The position numbers and the translations under genes were made by a program. Positions 26,647 to 35,832 of a stretch of 64,000 nt of DNA are shown piece after piece (within the stretch, counting starts at the first letter, position 1; the number at the start of each line of letters is the position of its first letter). This DNA comes from Rheinheimera sp. SA_1 (GTDB lineage Bacteria > Pseudomonadota > Gammaproteobacteria > Enterobacterales > Alteromonadaceae), in assembly GCF_001669775.1 (NCBI RefSeq), contig NZ_LXWK01000011.1, forward strand, positions 496,001 through 560,000, given 5' to 3'. Under the pieces are notes generated by a model. That model saw only the letters and a program-made list of their open reading frames with translations, searched no databases and was not told the origin of the DNA.

Positions 26647-27612
26647 ATGAAATTTTTGTTCCCGACCTTGTTACTGTTGCTGCTGAGCTGGTCGTCGCAG
26701 CTCAAGGCGCAGACTGCGACATTAAACCCGCAGCTAACCACCGCAGAAATTCACCTGGCGGTACAGAATATTGCACGTGAACTCAATCTCAGTTACGTGT
26801 CTGCAGACAAAGCAAAAGTGGCCTCAGCCGAGTTACTTGCAAAATTAAGTAGCGGGCACTTCAATGGCCAGTATGATTTTTCATTATTAAATCATGAGAT
26901 TACCACCATTCTTTTTCAAGCTACCCAGGATTCAGGCTTTGAATTAATCCAACAACAGCCAACAACACTGGCTGTTTTCGATCAACACAATGTCGATTTC
27001 CCGACATCCCAGCATGACGAATTCACGACGGGCATTCTTGATCACAATATTGGTTATGTGAAAATTACCGGCAATTTTCAGTACCCGAATGCCAGTGACA
27101 TGCTCACCGAACAACTGCAGTTATTAGCCGGTGTTGACGCCTTGATTATCGACTTGCGACTGGCTGATGAAGCGGCAATTGCTGTCGTTCAGCAGCTCAT
27201 GAGCTACTTTGTCCAAGCTGAAACTAAAATTGCGAATATTAAATTTAATCAACATGTTGAAACTCTAACCGCAGCCAACATCACAGGCTATGAGAAATTT
27301 AAGCAGGATTTCCCACTGTATATTGTGAATTCAGCTTTTGTCGCAGGTAGCTGGGAGTTTTTTGGGTATACCCTTCAGCAATTTAACAAAGCCATTATCG
27401 TGGGTGAAAACACCATGGGCTTTGACCACATCAGAAAAATTGTCAGGATCAGTGACAGCATCGCCTTTAAAATGAATCACGCCACCATCACCCATCCGGT
27501 GACAACTGAAAATTGGGAAAATGACGGTGTTGTTCCCGATTATTTTTACCAGAGCGCAGATGCATTCAACAAAGCGTACAGTCTGGCTTTGCAGCAAATT
27601 GCTGCAGATTAA
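26647..27612 (+). CDS. Secreted S41-family peptidase-like protein
   Basis: A 321-residue protein with a signal peptide (MKFLFPTLLLLLLSWSSQLKAQT). The central region resembles the C-terminal processing/tricorn-type S41 fold: NIGYVKITGNFQYPNASDM, DALIIDLRLADE, a serine in VNSAFVAGSWEFFGYTLQQF at the nucleophile position, GENTMGF, and the C-terminal DGVVPDYFYQ. No PDZ domain is present, and the nucleophile context is not the strict family motif, so activity is uncertain. It probably acts in the periplasm or outside the cell. Confidence 0.68.
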   Translation: MKFLFPTLLLLLLSWSSQLKAQTATLNPQLTTAEIHLAVQNIARELNLSYVSADKAKVASAELLAKLSSGHFNGQYDFSLLNHEITTILFQATQDSGFELIQQQPTTLAVFDQHNVDFPTSQHDEFTTGILDHNIGYVKITGNFQYPNASDMLTEQLQLLAGVDALIIDLRLADEAAIAVVQQLMSYFVQAETKIANIKFNQHVETLTAANITGYEKFKQDFPLYIVNSAFVAGSWEFFGYTLQQFNKAIIVGENTMGFDHIRKIVRISDSIAFKMNHATITHPVTTENWENDGVVPDYFYQSADAFNKAYSLALQQIAAD

Positions 27613-27644
27613 TCATCGGCCGCAAGCTCAATAACACCCTGCAA

Positions 27645-29057
27645 TCAGGCATCAGGTAGCGGCTCGCCAAAGGATTGGCTACTGAAATCTTCCGGTTCAG
27701 TGCGTTCGGTCAGCTGAAACACCCCCTGATGCACGATTCGCTTGAGCACTATCTCAATCATCAATGTTTGATTGGGTGCCAGATGTTGGCAAAACCCGGT
27801 AAAACTGCTGCGATATTCCGCAGCCTGATAATAAGCAAAACCACCGCTGGGACGCGCCTGGATTTTAAAACCAAAACAGTCGGCAAGCTCTGGTCTTTTC
27901 AACCATTTGGCTAATAAATCAAAATCGACGTAATAGGTTAATTTACCTGGGTTTTGCTGGTTGCGCTGGCGATCAACACAAAAACCTGGCGGCAGATGGT
28001 TTTCGTTGTAATCCGGACCAGCGGTGAATTTGACGTCATAATCAAGGAGCTGATTGCCGCGATCGTCGCACATCCGAAACACCAGCATACTGTAACGACT
28101 GGTGATAAATGTTCGTTTGATCAAAAAACCATTCTCAACGATGTCAGTACGTTCGTCTTTTTGGGTAGCTTTGCTCAAACGTTGCAAATCTTTGGCGACT
28201 TGCTGATAAGCCACGGCATCCCGAACTTTCAGGCATTGATGTAGCCAAAATACCGTTGTGTGACTGCCATCATCGTCGCCTTTAACGCCGCTCATAATGC
28301 CTATAAGGTTACCGGCATGCGCCTGCCCAGGCAAAATACCAAAAGCATAAACTTCAGGTTGCTTCCAGGATAGCAGTTCAAAATGGGCATCCTGCTGCAC
28401 TAGCCGGATCATCGCATAATTCATATTGGCAGCGGCAACCCGCACCACACCATCGGTGCCAGGCTCACCGGTATAAGAATTCAAATGGTCATACAATGCC
28501 CGGTCGATGGTTTGACCGGTCAGCACAAACACAAACAACTGCTGCGCAACACATTGATAATGCAACCAGGAGTGGTTGAGGTGCCAGTTTTGGTCACTGC
28601 CAAGTTCCAGCCAGTCCAACACGCCAGTACCAGGCTCAATACCAAGTGTCAGCGATTTTAAGCGCGAAACCCGGCTTTTACCCAGTTGCGCCAGAGAAGA
28701 TCCATGGTTGGCAGGCGCCAACATAATCAGATGCTGCATCGGACATTGCTGCAGTCGGTCTTTAAAAAACAGATCCAGCCAACTGCGGACCACAGGACCG
28801 CCGGTAGAATGGGTAATACAGGCAAATTTTTCGTGTTCGTTCAGCAGCGGCAGAATTTCCGTGTTGACCGCAAATTGCATGGCTCGGGCAATATCATCCA
28901 TTTTTACTTCATCGGCGAAGCTGATGTATTTGCCCAGAAACAAATGGCTGATCCTGGTCTTGGACTCAGCCTGGCTTAACCTGGCAAGCGCCGCGGGTAA
29001 ACCGCCATAAGTATCAGTATTGGTGACACTCCAGCCATGTACAAAAACCACCAACAT
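27645..29057 (-). CDS. Large alpha/beta hydrolase (lipase/PGAP1-like) with C-terminal domain
   Basis: A 470-residue protein. The start at 29057 has AAGGAG seven bases upstream, and the product begins MLVVFVHGWSVTNTD, the oxyanion strand of an alpha/beta hydrolase; the frame open to 29198 is not supported. The nucleophile is in CITHSTGGPVVRSW, and MLAPANHGSSLAQL resembles lipases and PGAP1-like proteins. The C-terminal 180 residues (MLVFRMCDDRGNQLLDYD onward) form a separate, probably beta-rich domain of unknown role. No signal peptide is seen, so it is probably cytoplasmic. It is convergent with the S41-like gene. Confidence 0.75.
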   Translation of the reverse strand: MLVVFVHGWSVTNTDTYGGLPAALARLSQAESKTRISHLFLGKYISFADEVKMDDIARAMQFAVNTEILPLLNEHEKFACITHSTGGPVVRSWLDLFFKDRLQQCPMQHLIMLAPANHGSSLAQLGKSRVSRLKSLTLGIEPGTGVLDWLELGSDQNWHLNHSWLHYQCVAQQLFVFVLTGQTIDRALYDHLNSYTGEPGTDGVVRVAAANMNYAMIRLVQQDAHFELLSWKQPEVYAFGILPGQAHAGNLIGIMSGVKGDDDGSHTTVFWLHQCLKVRDAVAYQQVAKDLQRLSKATQKDERTDIVENGFLIKRTFITSRYSMLVFRMCDDRGNQLLDYDVKFTAGPDYNENHLPPGFCVDRQRNQQNPGKLTYYVDFDLLAKWLKRPELADCFGFKIQARPSGGFAYYQAAEYRSSFTGFCQHLAPNQTLMIEIVLKRIVHQGVFQLTERTEPEDFSSQSFGEPLPDA

Positions 29058-29310
29058 ACCAAGCTCCTTCTGTTGTCGCTGACGCTTATCTATCTGACAA
29101 ACCAGTATGCGAAGCCTGCGCCGGAAATGCCAGTCTGACCATTGCTCTCGTCCGCTCACTGAATCGGGTGGCAGGCTTTCGGTGTCCTTGCCGGTCAACA
29201 GGATTTGTGGCGACAGCTTATTTTACGGGAACCTAACGGCTGAAAAGCGCGCGCTTTACGAGGGATCTAACTGCTCCAATGCTGGATTATTCATCAAAGG
29301 AGGTTATGGA

Positions 29311-31416
29311 ATGTTGAGATTACCCACGCTATTACAACGTCGCCCGGCGCAATGGTTACCACTTGTCGCCAAGCGAGGCTCTGCAGTGTTCGTTGCGGTT
29401 CTTTATTGTGGTTTATGGTCGGCCGGACTTGCTGCTGAAACTTTCAGTCTGAAATCGCCGGACGGCCGGCTCGAGTTAAAAGTCGACAACGATAAACAGC
29501 TGCAGTATCAGCTTTATGTCGACGGCCAGCAGCTGATCAAGCCATCCGTTATCAATCTTAGTTTTGCCGATGGCGTGCAATTTGGCGCCAACGCTGAGCT
29601 GCTAAACCAGCAGCGCAGCACGGTGGACGAAGAAGTCGCGCCGGAAGTCCGGGTGCGCACGGCGATGATCCGCAACCATTACCATGAGCTAACCCTTGAA
29701 TTTAAACAAAATTTCAGCCTGCAACTGCGCGCATTTAACGAAGGCGTTGCTTACCGGCTAATTGGTAAAATGGCGGGGACAGAGCAAGGCGAAGCCGCGC
29801 CAGGAAAAGAGCAAGGCGAAGCCGCGCCAGGAAAAGAGCAAGGCGAAGCCGCGCCAGGAAAAGAGCAAGGCAAAGCCGCGTCAGGACAAGAGCAAGGCAT
29901 AGCCACGCTGTTGGAGGAACAAGCGAACTTTAATTTTGTCGCTGGTACTTACAGCTATTTCCCGTTTGAAAAAGATTTCCGCACCGCCACTCAACCAACC
30001 TTTACCCCGTTACCAGCGAAAAATATTGATGGCGCTGAACTTGGCAGCTTACCGGCGCTGTTTGTGGCCAAAGGCGTGAATTTACTGCTGACGGAAACCG
30101 ATTTACAGGATTACCCGGGTCTGTGGCTAAAGGGTAAAGGTGATGGTGGCATTTATGGCGTGCATCCATTTGATTTAGATAAAAAAGGTGAATTTACCAA
30201 CACACTTGGCGCGGTGTCGCGGGCGCGTAATTACCCCTGGCGCATTATTGGCGTGGCGCGTTCTGATGCCGAGCTGTTAAATATTCAACTGAGTTATCTG
30301 CTGGCCGAACCATCCAGAATTGGCGCACCAGATTGGATCAAACCCGGTCAGATCGCCTGGGACTGGTATAACGAAAACAACTTTAAAGGCGTCGATTTTA
30401 AAGCTGGCATTAATACCAAGACCTATCAATATTATGCTGATTTTGCAGCAAAATTTGGCATCGAAAATATTCTGATTGATGATGGCTGGTCAACCCATGA
30501 CGATGTGCTCACCGTGCTGCCAACCATCGACGTACAAGCCATTATTGCCCATGCCAAAAACAAAGGCGTCGCCGTGCAGCTGTGGGTACCGTGGACTGGC
30601 CTGGATAAAAACATGGAAGCGGCGATGGCGCTGTATAAAAAATGGGGCATCACCGGTCTGAAAATCGATTTTATGAACAGCGACAGCCAAAGCATGGTCA
30701 ATTTTTACTGGCGTGCCGCCGCCATGGCCGCCAAATATCAGCTGATGGTGAATTTTCACGGCTCCTATAAACCGGCTGGGATTCACCGCACCTACCCTAA
30801 TGTGCTAACGCGCGAAGGGGTAAAAGGCCTGGAAAACCACAAATGGTCAGATGTAATTACCCCAGCCCACAACCTGCATTTGCCGTTTATCCGGATGATT
30901 GCAGGCCCGATGGATTACACGCCGGGCGCCATGCGTAACGCCCATCGTAAAGATTTTAATGCGGTGTTTTCCAGACCAATGAGCCTTGGCACCCGCGCCC
31001 ATCAGTTGGCAATGTTTGTACTGTATGAAAGCCCGCTGCAAATGCTGGCCGATACACCAAGCAGCTACCTGGCCGAGCCGGAGATCCCAACCTTTATCAG
31101 CCAGATCCCAACAGTGTGGGACAACTTTAAAGTGCTGCACGGGACTATTGGCGAATATCTGGTGATGGCACGGCAAAGCGGCAATAACTGGTACCTCGGC
31201 GGTATGACCAACGACCAGCCCCGCACTTTACCCATCATGCTGGATTTTCTGCCCAAAGGATCGTACCAGCTGACATTGATGAAGGACGGCATTAATGCCG
31301 ATCGGTATGCCGAAGATTACCTGCTGGAACAACGGGTGGTGAAATCGGGCGACAAACTTGCCATTCCGATGGTGGCCGGTGGCGGTTTTGCCGCGATCTT
31401 AACGCCGCTGCGCTAA
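29311..31416 (+). CDS. GH97 glycosidase (alpha-galactosidase/alpha-glucosidase type)
   Basis: A 701-residue secreted enzyme. The start at 29311 follows AGGAGG by seven bases, and a hydrophobic signal ends near SAGLAAE. The N-terminal beta-sandwich (SPDGRLELKVDNDKQLQYQL) precedes a TIM barrel with KPGQIAWDWYNENNFKGVDF and FGIENILIDDGWS. GLKIDFMNSDSQSMVNFYW places an Asp where the retaining (alpha-galactosidase-type) members carry their nucleophile. A C-terminal beta-domain ends VAGGGFAAIL. A nine-residue repeat (EQGEAAPGK) is inserted in the N-terminal domain. Neighbouring galT and galK favour alpha-galactosidase activity; this is inference. Confidence 0.88.
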   Translation: MLRLPTLLQRRPAQWLPLVAKRGSAVFVAVLYCGLWSAGLAAETFSLKSPDGRLELKVDNDKQLQYQLYVDGQQLIKPSVINLSFADGVQFGANAELLNQQRSTVDEEVAPEVRVRTAMIRNHYHELTLEFKQNFSLQLRAFNEGVAYRLIGKMAGTEQGEAAPGKEQGEAAPGKEQGEAAPGKEQGKAASGQEQGIATLLEEQANFNFVAGTYSYFPFEKDFRTATQPTFTPLPAKNIDGAELGSLPALFVAKGVNLLLTETDLQDYPGLWLKGKGDGGIYGVHPFDLDKKGEFTNTLGAVSRARNYPWRIIGVARSDAELLNIQLSYLLAEPSRIGAPDWIKPGQIAWDWYNENNFKGVDFKAGINTKTYQYYADFAAKFGIENILIDDGWSTHDDVLTVLPTIDVQAIIAHAKNKGVAVQLWVPWTGLDKNMEAAMALYKKWGITGLKIDFMNSDSQSMVNFYWRAAAMAAKYQLMVNFHGSYKPAGIHRTYPNVLTREGVKGLENHKWSDVITPAHNLHLPFIRMIAGPMDYTPGAMRNAHRKDFNAVFSRPMSLGTRAHQLAMFVLYESPLQMLADTPSSYLAEPEIPTFISQIPTVWDNFKVLHGTIGEYLVMARQSGNNWYLGGMTNDQPRTLPIMLDFLPKGSYQLTLMKDGINADRYAEDYLLEQRVVKSGDKLAIPMVAGGGFAAILTPLR
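29782..29889 (+). repeat. 27-base minisatellite inside the GH97 gene
   Basis: Three nearly identical 27-base units start at 29782, 29809 and 29836, followed by a diverged fourth at 29863 and a partial fifth. Each encodes EQGEAAPGK. Because 27 is a multiple of three, copy changes keep the frame. The insert lies between AYRLIGKM and FVAGTYSYFPF of the N-terminal beta-sandwich. Confidence 0.9.
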
Positions 31417-31528
31417 ACATCAGGCGAATGTGTTGCGGCTACAAATACATTGTTGCCGCAATTGTGAAGCTCTACAGAATTATCCAGCCAAACAACGAAC
31501 CGAAAATGACTTGGTTAGATCGTCAATA

Positions 31529-31560
31529 CAACAAGGCCTGCGATTGCAGGCCTTGTTGTT
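31529..31560. terminator. Strong hairpin between convergent glycosidase genes
   Basis: A perfect 13-base stem, CAACAAGGCCTGC with GCAGGCCTTGTTG (31529-31541 and 31546-31558), has a four-base loop. The following T-run is short. It sits between the 3' ends of the GH97 gene and the gene at 31606 and may serve both. Confidence 0.7.
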
Positions 31561-31605
31561 CGACATTCTGTGGCAGTATTACCGACTCGCTTCAGCTATT
31601 TTAGG

Positions 31606-33738
31606 CTAAAGCTGTATCTCCAAAGGACTCACGCCATCCCATAGCAGCTGTCTGCTGGCTTGGCCTTGTTCAGTCAACTCAATCAGATAAAGCGCACCAA
31701 CATTCTGTTTTTGCACACATAAATCAAAGTTACTGGCAAAAGCGCGGATGTGCCGCAAACACATGCTGTTCCAACTGGTCGGTAACCGTGGCGCCAGCGT
31801 AAAGCGGTCAAAACCAGTCGGTTCAATGCCAAATAAACCTTCGGTGATGACACGGGCATATAACCCACTTTCAGCTGACAAATGCCGTTGATCGCCTTCC
31901 GGCCAGGCTTCAACCGCAAAAGGGACATGCTCGCCCAACAGGCGTTTGCGGCTGTAATATTTCAGGTATTTCATCGCGGTATCGGTTTCACCGGCGGCAA
32001 AAATGCCGCGAAACGCATATAAAGTGGCGCGATCCCAAAAGGTTTTATCACCGGACTCAGTATAAATACCGTTTTCACTCCAAAGCGCAGGCGATAACAA
32101 AGCCGCCAGCGTACCGGCCTTTTGTTCGTTTAATCCCATCACCAGCGGCAGCGCTATCCAGGCACGTAATTTGGTATTGCCATCGTAATAGCGGTAAGTG
32201 GCAAAACCTTCGACGTCCGCGGCAAAATACTGGTGAATCGCAGTGCGAAGTGTCGCGGCCCGCGCCTGCAACAAGGCCCCTTTGCTGTCATCGCCAAGTG
32301 CCTGATACAAATGTCCGGCCGACACCAGCGCGCCATAGGCCAGTAAGTTGGTACTTAAATTGACTTTGCCAGCCGGAAAACGGTTTTCCAGCTCGTCGCT
32401 GTCTGAAGCAATCACCCCGTCTTTGGTGGTTTGACGCTCGTTATAGGCCAGACACCAGTTAATCAGCGGTAATAATTGCTGTGCTTGTTGTGGTGATCCC
32501 GCAGCCAAAGCATATCGGCTGGCGCCATAAGCTACCATCGCGCAATCACCGCGGTCGCCTGCACCATTCCAGATATCCAGCCCTTCGGCGATGATGGATG
32601 AAGGCAGCGCTTTAAATTCCGGATTCATAAAACGGGCAAAATGGCCAAAGCTCACCTGCGCCGACTCGTTGCCATTGGCATCGCCTAAAAACGGGAAAAA
32701 CGGATTGACGTATTCGGCCTGATCATTGGCCCAAATTGCCGCGTAATAGCGGCCGCCACCAGGTCCATGCAGCAAACCACCTTTGGTGCGGTAAATACTT
32801 TCAGCGGCACGCAACTTGGCAAATTCAAACATTTGATTCAACACTGGATCCGGAGTTTCCAGCTGCAGTTTTTGCGCTAACGACGCCACGTATAACTTAC
32901 GTTGCAACAAAGTGTCGGCGGCCTGCTGCGGGCTGATTTCTGTACTGGTACTGTAGCTGGCATCGGTGCCGGTATTGGCGCTGACCAAATCTTTGGCGCG
33001 CAGCGCACTAAAACTCAGCTGATAACTTTTACTTTCACCAGGTTGCAGTGTCAGATCACCGGCAAAATCGCTGTGACCACGGATCAGATAACTACCATCT
33101 ACCCCTTTGGCGGCATCGGTTTGCTGCTGATACTGTAGCGGCGCCACCTGCACCGTCAGCACTTCGCGGCCATGGTTGGTCAGCGTATGTTGTTCCACCA
33201 TAAAAGCCGCGGTTGGGCTTGGGGCTAAGGTGCGTTGCAGGCTAAGGTCTGCGTTTAACTTGCTGTGAATGGTCAACAGGCCGTTGTATTGCACCCATTC
33301 CGGCCGTTCCGATTGCAACAACTCACCGTTCAGACGCAATGCGGGCGACACTGTCAGATCAAATTCGTGAATTAAACTGGCGTGGGTGTCGTTGGGCACG
33401 GTGCGCAATAACGGCCACACCACTTTGCGCTTGAGCACCAGCTCACCCTTGTTGTCTGCACCATAATAAATAATCGCCGACAACTGCTCGCCACTAAATT
33501 CCAGATGATCCTGATGCGCATCTTTCACCTGCCAGCGAATACCGCCCGGCTGCAACTGCCAACGGTCAGTTAAGCTATTGGCCAGGCTATTGATATCGCT
33601 ATTGGCTTGCATTGATACGGCAGGAGTTGCTGCAGCAGCTGCCGGTATCGGCTGTGCTTTGTCTATCGGTTGTTCCTGGCTAGTACAGGCCAGCAACAAC
33701 AGGCTGCCACAAAGCGCCAAAAGGATTGGTTTGGTCAT
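31606..33738 (-). CDS. Lipoprotein six-hairpin glycosidase
   Basis: A 710-residue protein with a lipobox (LCGSLLLLACTS), so membrane-anchored. An N-terminal beta-sandwich (residues 55-250) is followed by an (alpha/alpha)6 barrel: GPGGGRYYAAIWANDQAEYV, LDIWNGAGDRGDCAMVAYGA, KVNLSTNLLAYGALVSAGHL, AVEAWPEGDQRHLSAESGLY. Acidic residues in these loops are catalytic candidates. The layout resembles GH-family six-hairpin enzymes, but I cannot assign a CAZy family. It converges with the GH97 gene and lies 28 bases after the AraC gene on the same strand, so it is probably part of the galactoside regulon. Confidence 0.8.
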   Translation of the reverse strand: MTKPILLALCGSLLLLACTSQEQPIDKAQPIPAAAAATPAVSMQANSDINSLANSLTDRWQLQPGGIRWQVKDAHQDHLEFSGEQLSAIIYYGADNKGELVLKRKVVWPLLRTVPNDTHASLIHEFDLTVSPALRLNGELLQSERPEWVQYNGLLTIHSKLNADLSLQRTLAPSPTAAFMVEQHTLTNHGREVLTVQVAPLQYQQQTDAAKGVDGSYLIRGHSDFAGDLTLQPGESKSYQLSFSALRAKDLVSANTGTDASYSTSTEISPQQAADTLLQRKLYVASLAQKLQLETPDPVLNQMFEFAKLRAAESIYRTKGGLLHGPGGGRYYAAIWANDQAEYVNPFFPFLGDANGNESAQVSFGHFARFMNPEFKALPSSIIAEGLDIWNGAGDRGDCAMVAYGASRYALAAGSPQQAQQLLPLINWCLAYNERQTTKDGVIASDSDELENRFPAGKVNLSTNLLAYGALVSAGHLYQALGDDSKGALLQARAATLRTAIHQYFAADVEGFATYRYYDGNTKLRAWIALPLVMGLNEQKAGTLAALLSPALWSENGIYTESGDKTFWDRATLYAFRGIFAAGETDTAMKYLKYYSRKRLLGEHVPFAVEAWPEGDQRHLSAESGLYARVITEGLFGIEPTGFDRFTLAPRLPTSWNSMCLRHIRAFASNFDLCVQKQNVGALYLIELTEQGQASRQLLWDGVSPLEIQL

Positions 33739-33766
33739 GTTGATTCCTCAAATACAGCGGCCTGAC

Positions 33767-34666
33767 TCAGGCCAGGATTTTCTGGGTTTTATTGCGATAT
33801 TGCTGCGGGGTCATTTGTAGTTCTTGCTGAAAAATATCGTAAAAACGGCTGATCGAACCAAAACCGGCTTCAATCGCAATATTCAGCACCCCATGCTCGG
33901 TATCAACCAACAACGCCTGGGCATGTAACAAGCGCAGCCGGTTAATATATTGTTTTATTGATATTTTCATCACCCGATGAAACAACTTCATCGCGTAATT
34001 AGGGTGCAGCCCGGTGACCGTTGCCACGTCGCTGATGGTGATTTTCTGGTCATAATGGTCGGCGATATAACGCAGCATGCTGTCGATATGTGATAACCCA
34101 GCCACCGGATTTTTTTGCTCTTTCTGGCCAGCTTTCAGTCCGGCTTTATCACCAGCGCCAAAACTCTGGTAACTTTCGACCGACATCCGCCGAATACGGC
34201 CACGAATTTCACTGACCACCTGCGCCGTCAGCGCATCGTTTTTCAGTGCTAAATCTTTGTCCCATAGCTGGGTCAATTCGACATCACTTGGATGGGCATT
34301 GTCGGCCACCAGCACTTCACCTCGCAGCAGACCGCCAATAAATTCACTGGGAAATTTCCACTGTTGAAACGCCTGTAGCGGAATATAAATATTCACCATA
34401 TAGCCATCGCCAAAACTGGCGGTTAGCTGATGTGGGATTGACGCCCAAAACAGGATCATTCGCCCTTCCGGCACATAAATTTTCCGGCCATTGATCAAAT
34501 ATTCGGCAGAGCAGTTAAACAGAAAGTTGATTTCAATATGACCATGCCAGTGGCTATGCGGCATCACGTCCGGGCTATGAATACGAAAGCCAAACTTGTG
34601 TTCATTACCCTGCCGTGTCAACGGGCTGCTGTAATCAAAAATGATGCGGTTCAGCCACTCTTGCAT
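33767..34666 (-). CDS. AraC-family sugar regulator with cupin sensor domain
   Basis: A 299-residue regulator. An N-terminal cupin (SHWHGHIEINFLF, INGRKIYVPEGRMILFW) is the effector domain. The C-terminal AraC domain has two helix-turn-helix motifs (ISDVATVTGLHPNYAMKLFH and GVLNIAIEAGFGSISRFYD). ATG 34666 has AGGAGG six bases upstream; the longer frame to 34720 is less likely. The arrangement resembles MelR-type regulators. It is transcribed towards the six-hairpin glycosidase gene 28 bases away and probably activates the galactoside genes. Confidence 0.88.
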   Translation of the reverse strand: MQEWLNRIIFDYSSPLTRQGNEHKFGFRIHSPDVMPHSHWHGHIEINFLFNCSAEYLINGRKIYVPEGRMILFWASIPHQLTASFGDGYMVNIYIPLQAFQQWKFPSEFIGGLLRGEVLVADNAHPSDVELTQLWDKDLALKNDALTAQVVSEIRGRIRRMSVESYQSFGAGDKAGLKAGQKEQKNPVAGLSHIDSMLRYIADHYDQKITISDVATVTGLHPNYAMKLFHRVMKISIKQYINRLRLLHAQALLVDTEHGVLNIAIEAGFGSISRFYDIFQQELQMTPQQYRNKTQKILA

Positions 34667-34947
34667 ACCCTGCCTCCTGTTTCTGACGGCACTTGTCCGG
34701 GTAACTCGTTTCCAGACCACTCTGCCTTAGATAATATTTATATTATATATTGTATGCAATATCCACAATAAGTGGGTTAGGAAATAGGAATAAATGGATG
34801 GGAAGCGGGAATCGCTGGTTAGAAACATCTGTCATGGAGGACGATGGACTTGCATGGCGAATGCAACACTGGCAGCACAGCTGGGGACGATACTGCCGTT
34901 TAGTCAGGCCGGATTTATTGTCCGGTCGCAGCTGCTGTGGCGCAGAC

Positions 34948-35250
34948 TCAGTGCTTCTGATAATGCTTTTGCAGCAGCTCAAACAAAATGGCGCATTTCG
35001 GTGGATCGTCTACTTTGCCATCTCTGTCGCAGTCGTAGCCAGTGACCGTGGTAAACGAACCATTGCCAAAGACATCCCGATTATCTTGGCTGATATAAGT
35101 TACCTTCGGCGATTGTTCTATCCAGTCAACATTCTCTTTGTACTGCAGGAATGTTTGTTTGTCGGTAATGCTCATTAACCGTTGCAGCACTTCGTCAGCA
35201 GCAAGTGCCGGAAATATCAGAATACTCAATAGCATGACAATAAATTTCAT
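34948..35250 (-). CDS. Small secreted protein with EF-hand-like loop
   Basis: A 100-residue protein starting at 35250, with GGAGG four bases upstream; a longer frame to 35364 is not supported. The signal peptide is MKFIVMLLSILIFPALAADE. The mature part has two Cys flanking an acidic, calcium-loop-like DCDRDGKVDDPPKC. I recognise no family. It sits between the AraC gene and the hipAB module. Confidence 0.7.
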   Translation of the reverse strand: MKFIVMLLSILIFPALAADEVLQRLMSITDKQTFLQYKENVDWIEQSPKVTYISQDNRDVFGNGSFTTVTGYDCDRDGKVDDPPKCAILFELLQKHYQKH

Positions 35251-35526
35251 GGTTCCTCCGCGAGTTGTCGTTAAATTTGCAATGACGAAAAGCCAGCAAA
35301 TCTCCGCCTTGTGTTGCACGCCATGACAACTGAAGCTAGATGCATTCATTGCTAATTTCAACAAACTGCACAGCTAAAGGAATAAGAAGTCTTTAAACAG
35401 CCCCATCTGTTCAATCAATTTTGATGTTCATTAATAATGAACGGGAGATATAAATGAACAGATCGCCAAAACTATAGAACAGACTTTAGCTGCAAGCAGA
35501 TAATCAAGTGCCGGCCGGACTCAAAA

Positions 35527-35832
35527 TTACAACAGATTATTCCCCACCAGCTCAGACATCGATTTCACCTGATTGACTTTTAACCGGGCAGTTAGCGTAA
35601 AGCCGCCGGGTCGCAGCAGATTTTCAACAATGGACAGGCGCGGGTCGGTGTTACCTTTTTCCACTTCACGCAAGGTCTTTTCCGACACCTTACACAGACG
35701 GGCATAATTGGCTTGGGTCATCTGATACAAGCCGGTGCGAATTTGCTGCACAGCTTGTCCCAAACTGATTTCACCGCGGTTCAGTTTATCTATAACCTGT
35801 TGTTGAAATTGGGTTTTATTTGAAGATTTCAT
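35527..35832 (-). CDS. hipB: HipB-like antitoxin (XRE helix-turn-helix)
   Basis: A 101-residue protein whose start at 35832 overlaps the hipA stop by four bases (ATGA). The HTH region is QMTQANYARLCKVSEKTLRE followed by VEKGNTDPRLSIVENLL. In HipBA modules this protein binds the toxin and represses the operon. Here it is the second gene, unlike the usual antitoxin-first order. Its likely operators are the three 16-base palindromes at 37178-37266. Confidence 0.88.
   Translation of the reverse strand: MKSSNKTQFQQQVIDKLNRGEISLGQAVQQIRTGLYQMTQANYARLCKVSEKTLREVEKGNTDPRLSIVENLLRPGGFTLTARLKVNQVKSMSELVGNNLL

Noticed and set aside
29107-29310. Longer N-terminus for the GH97 protein
   Set aside because: AGGAGG at 29298-29303 and the signal peptide fix the start at 29311. 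The upstream part overlaps the promoter of the divergent hydrolase gene.
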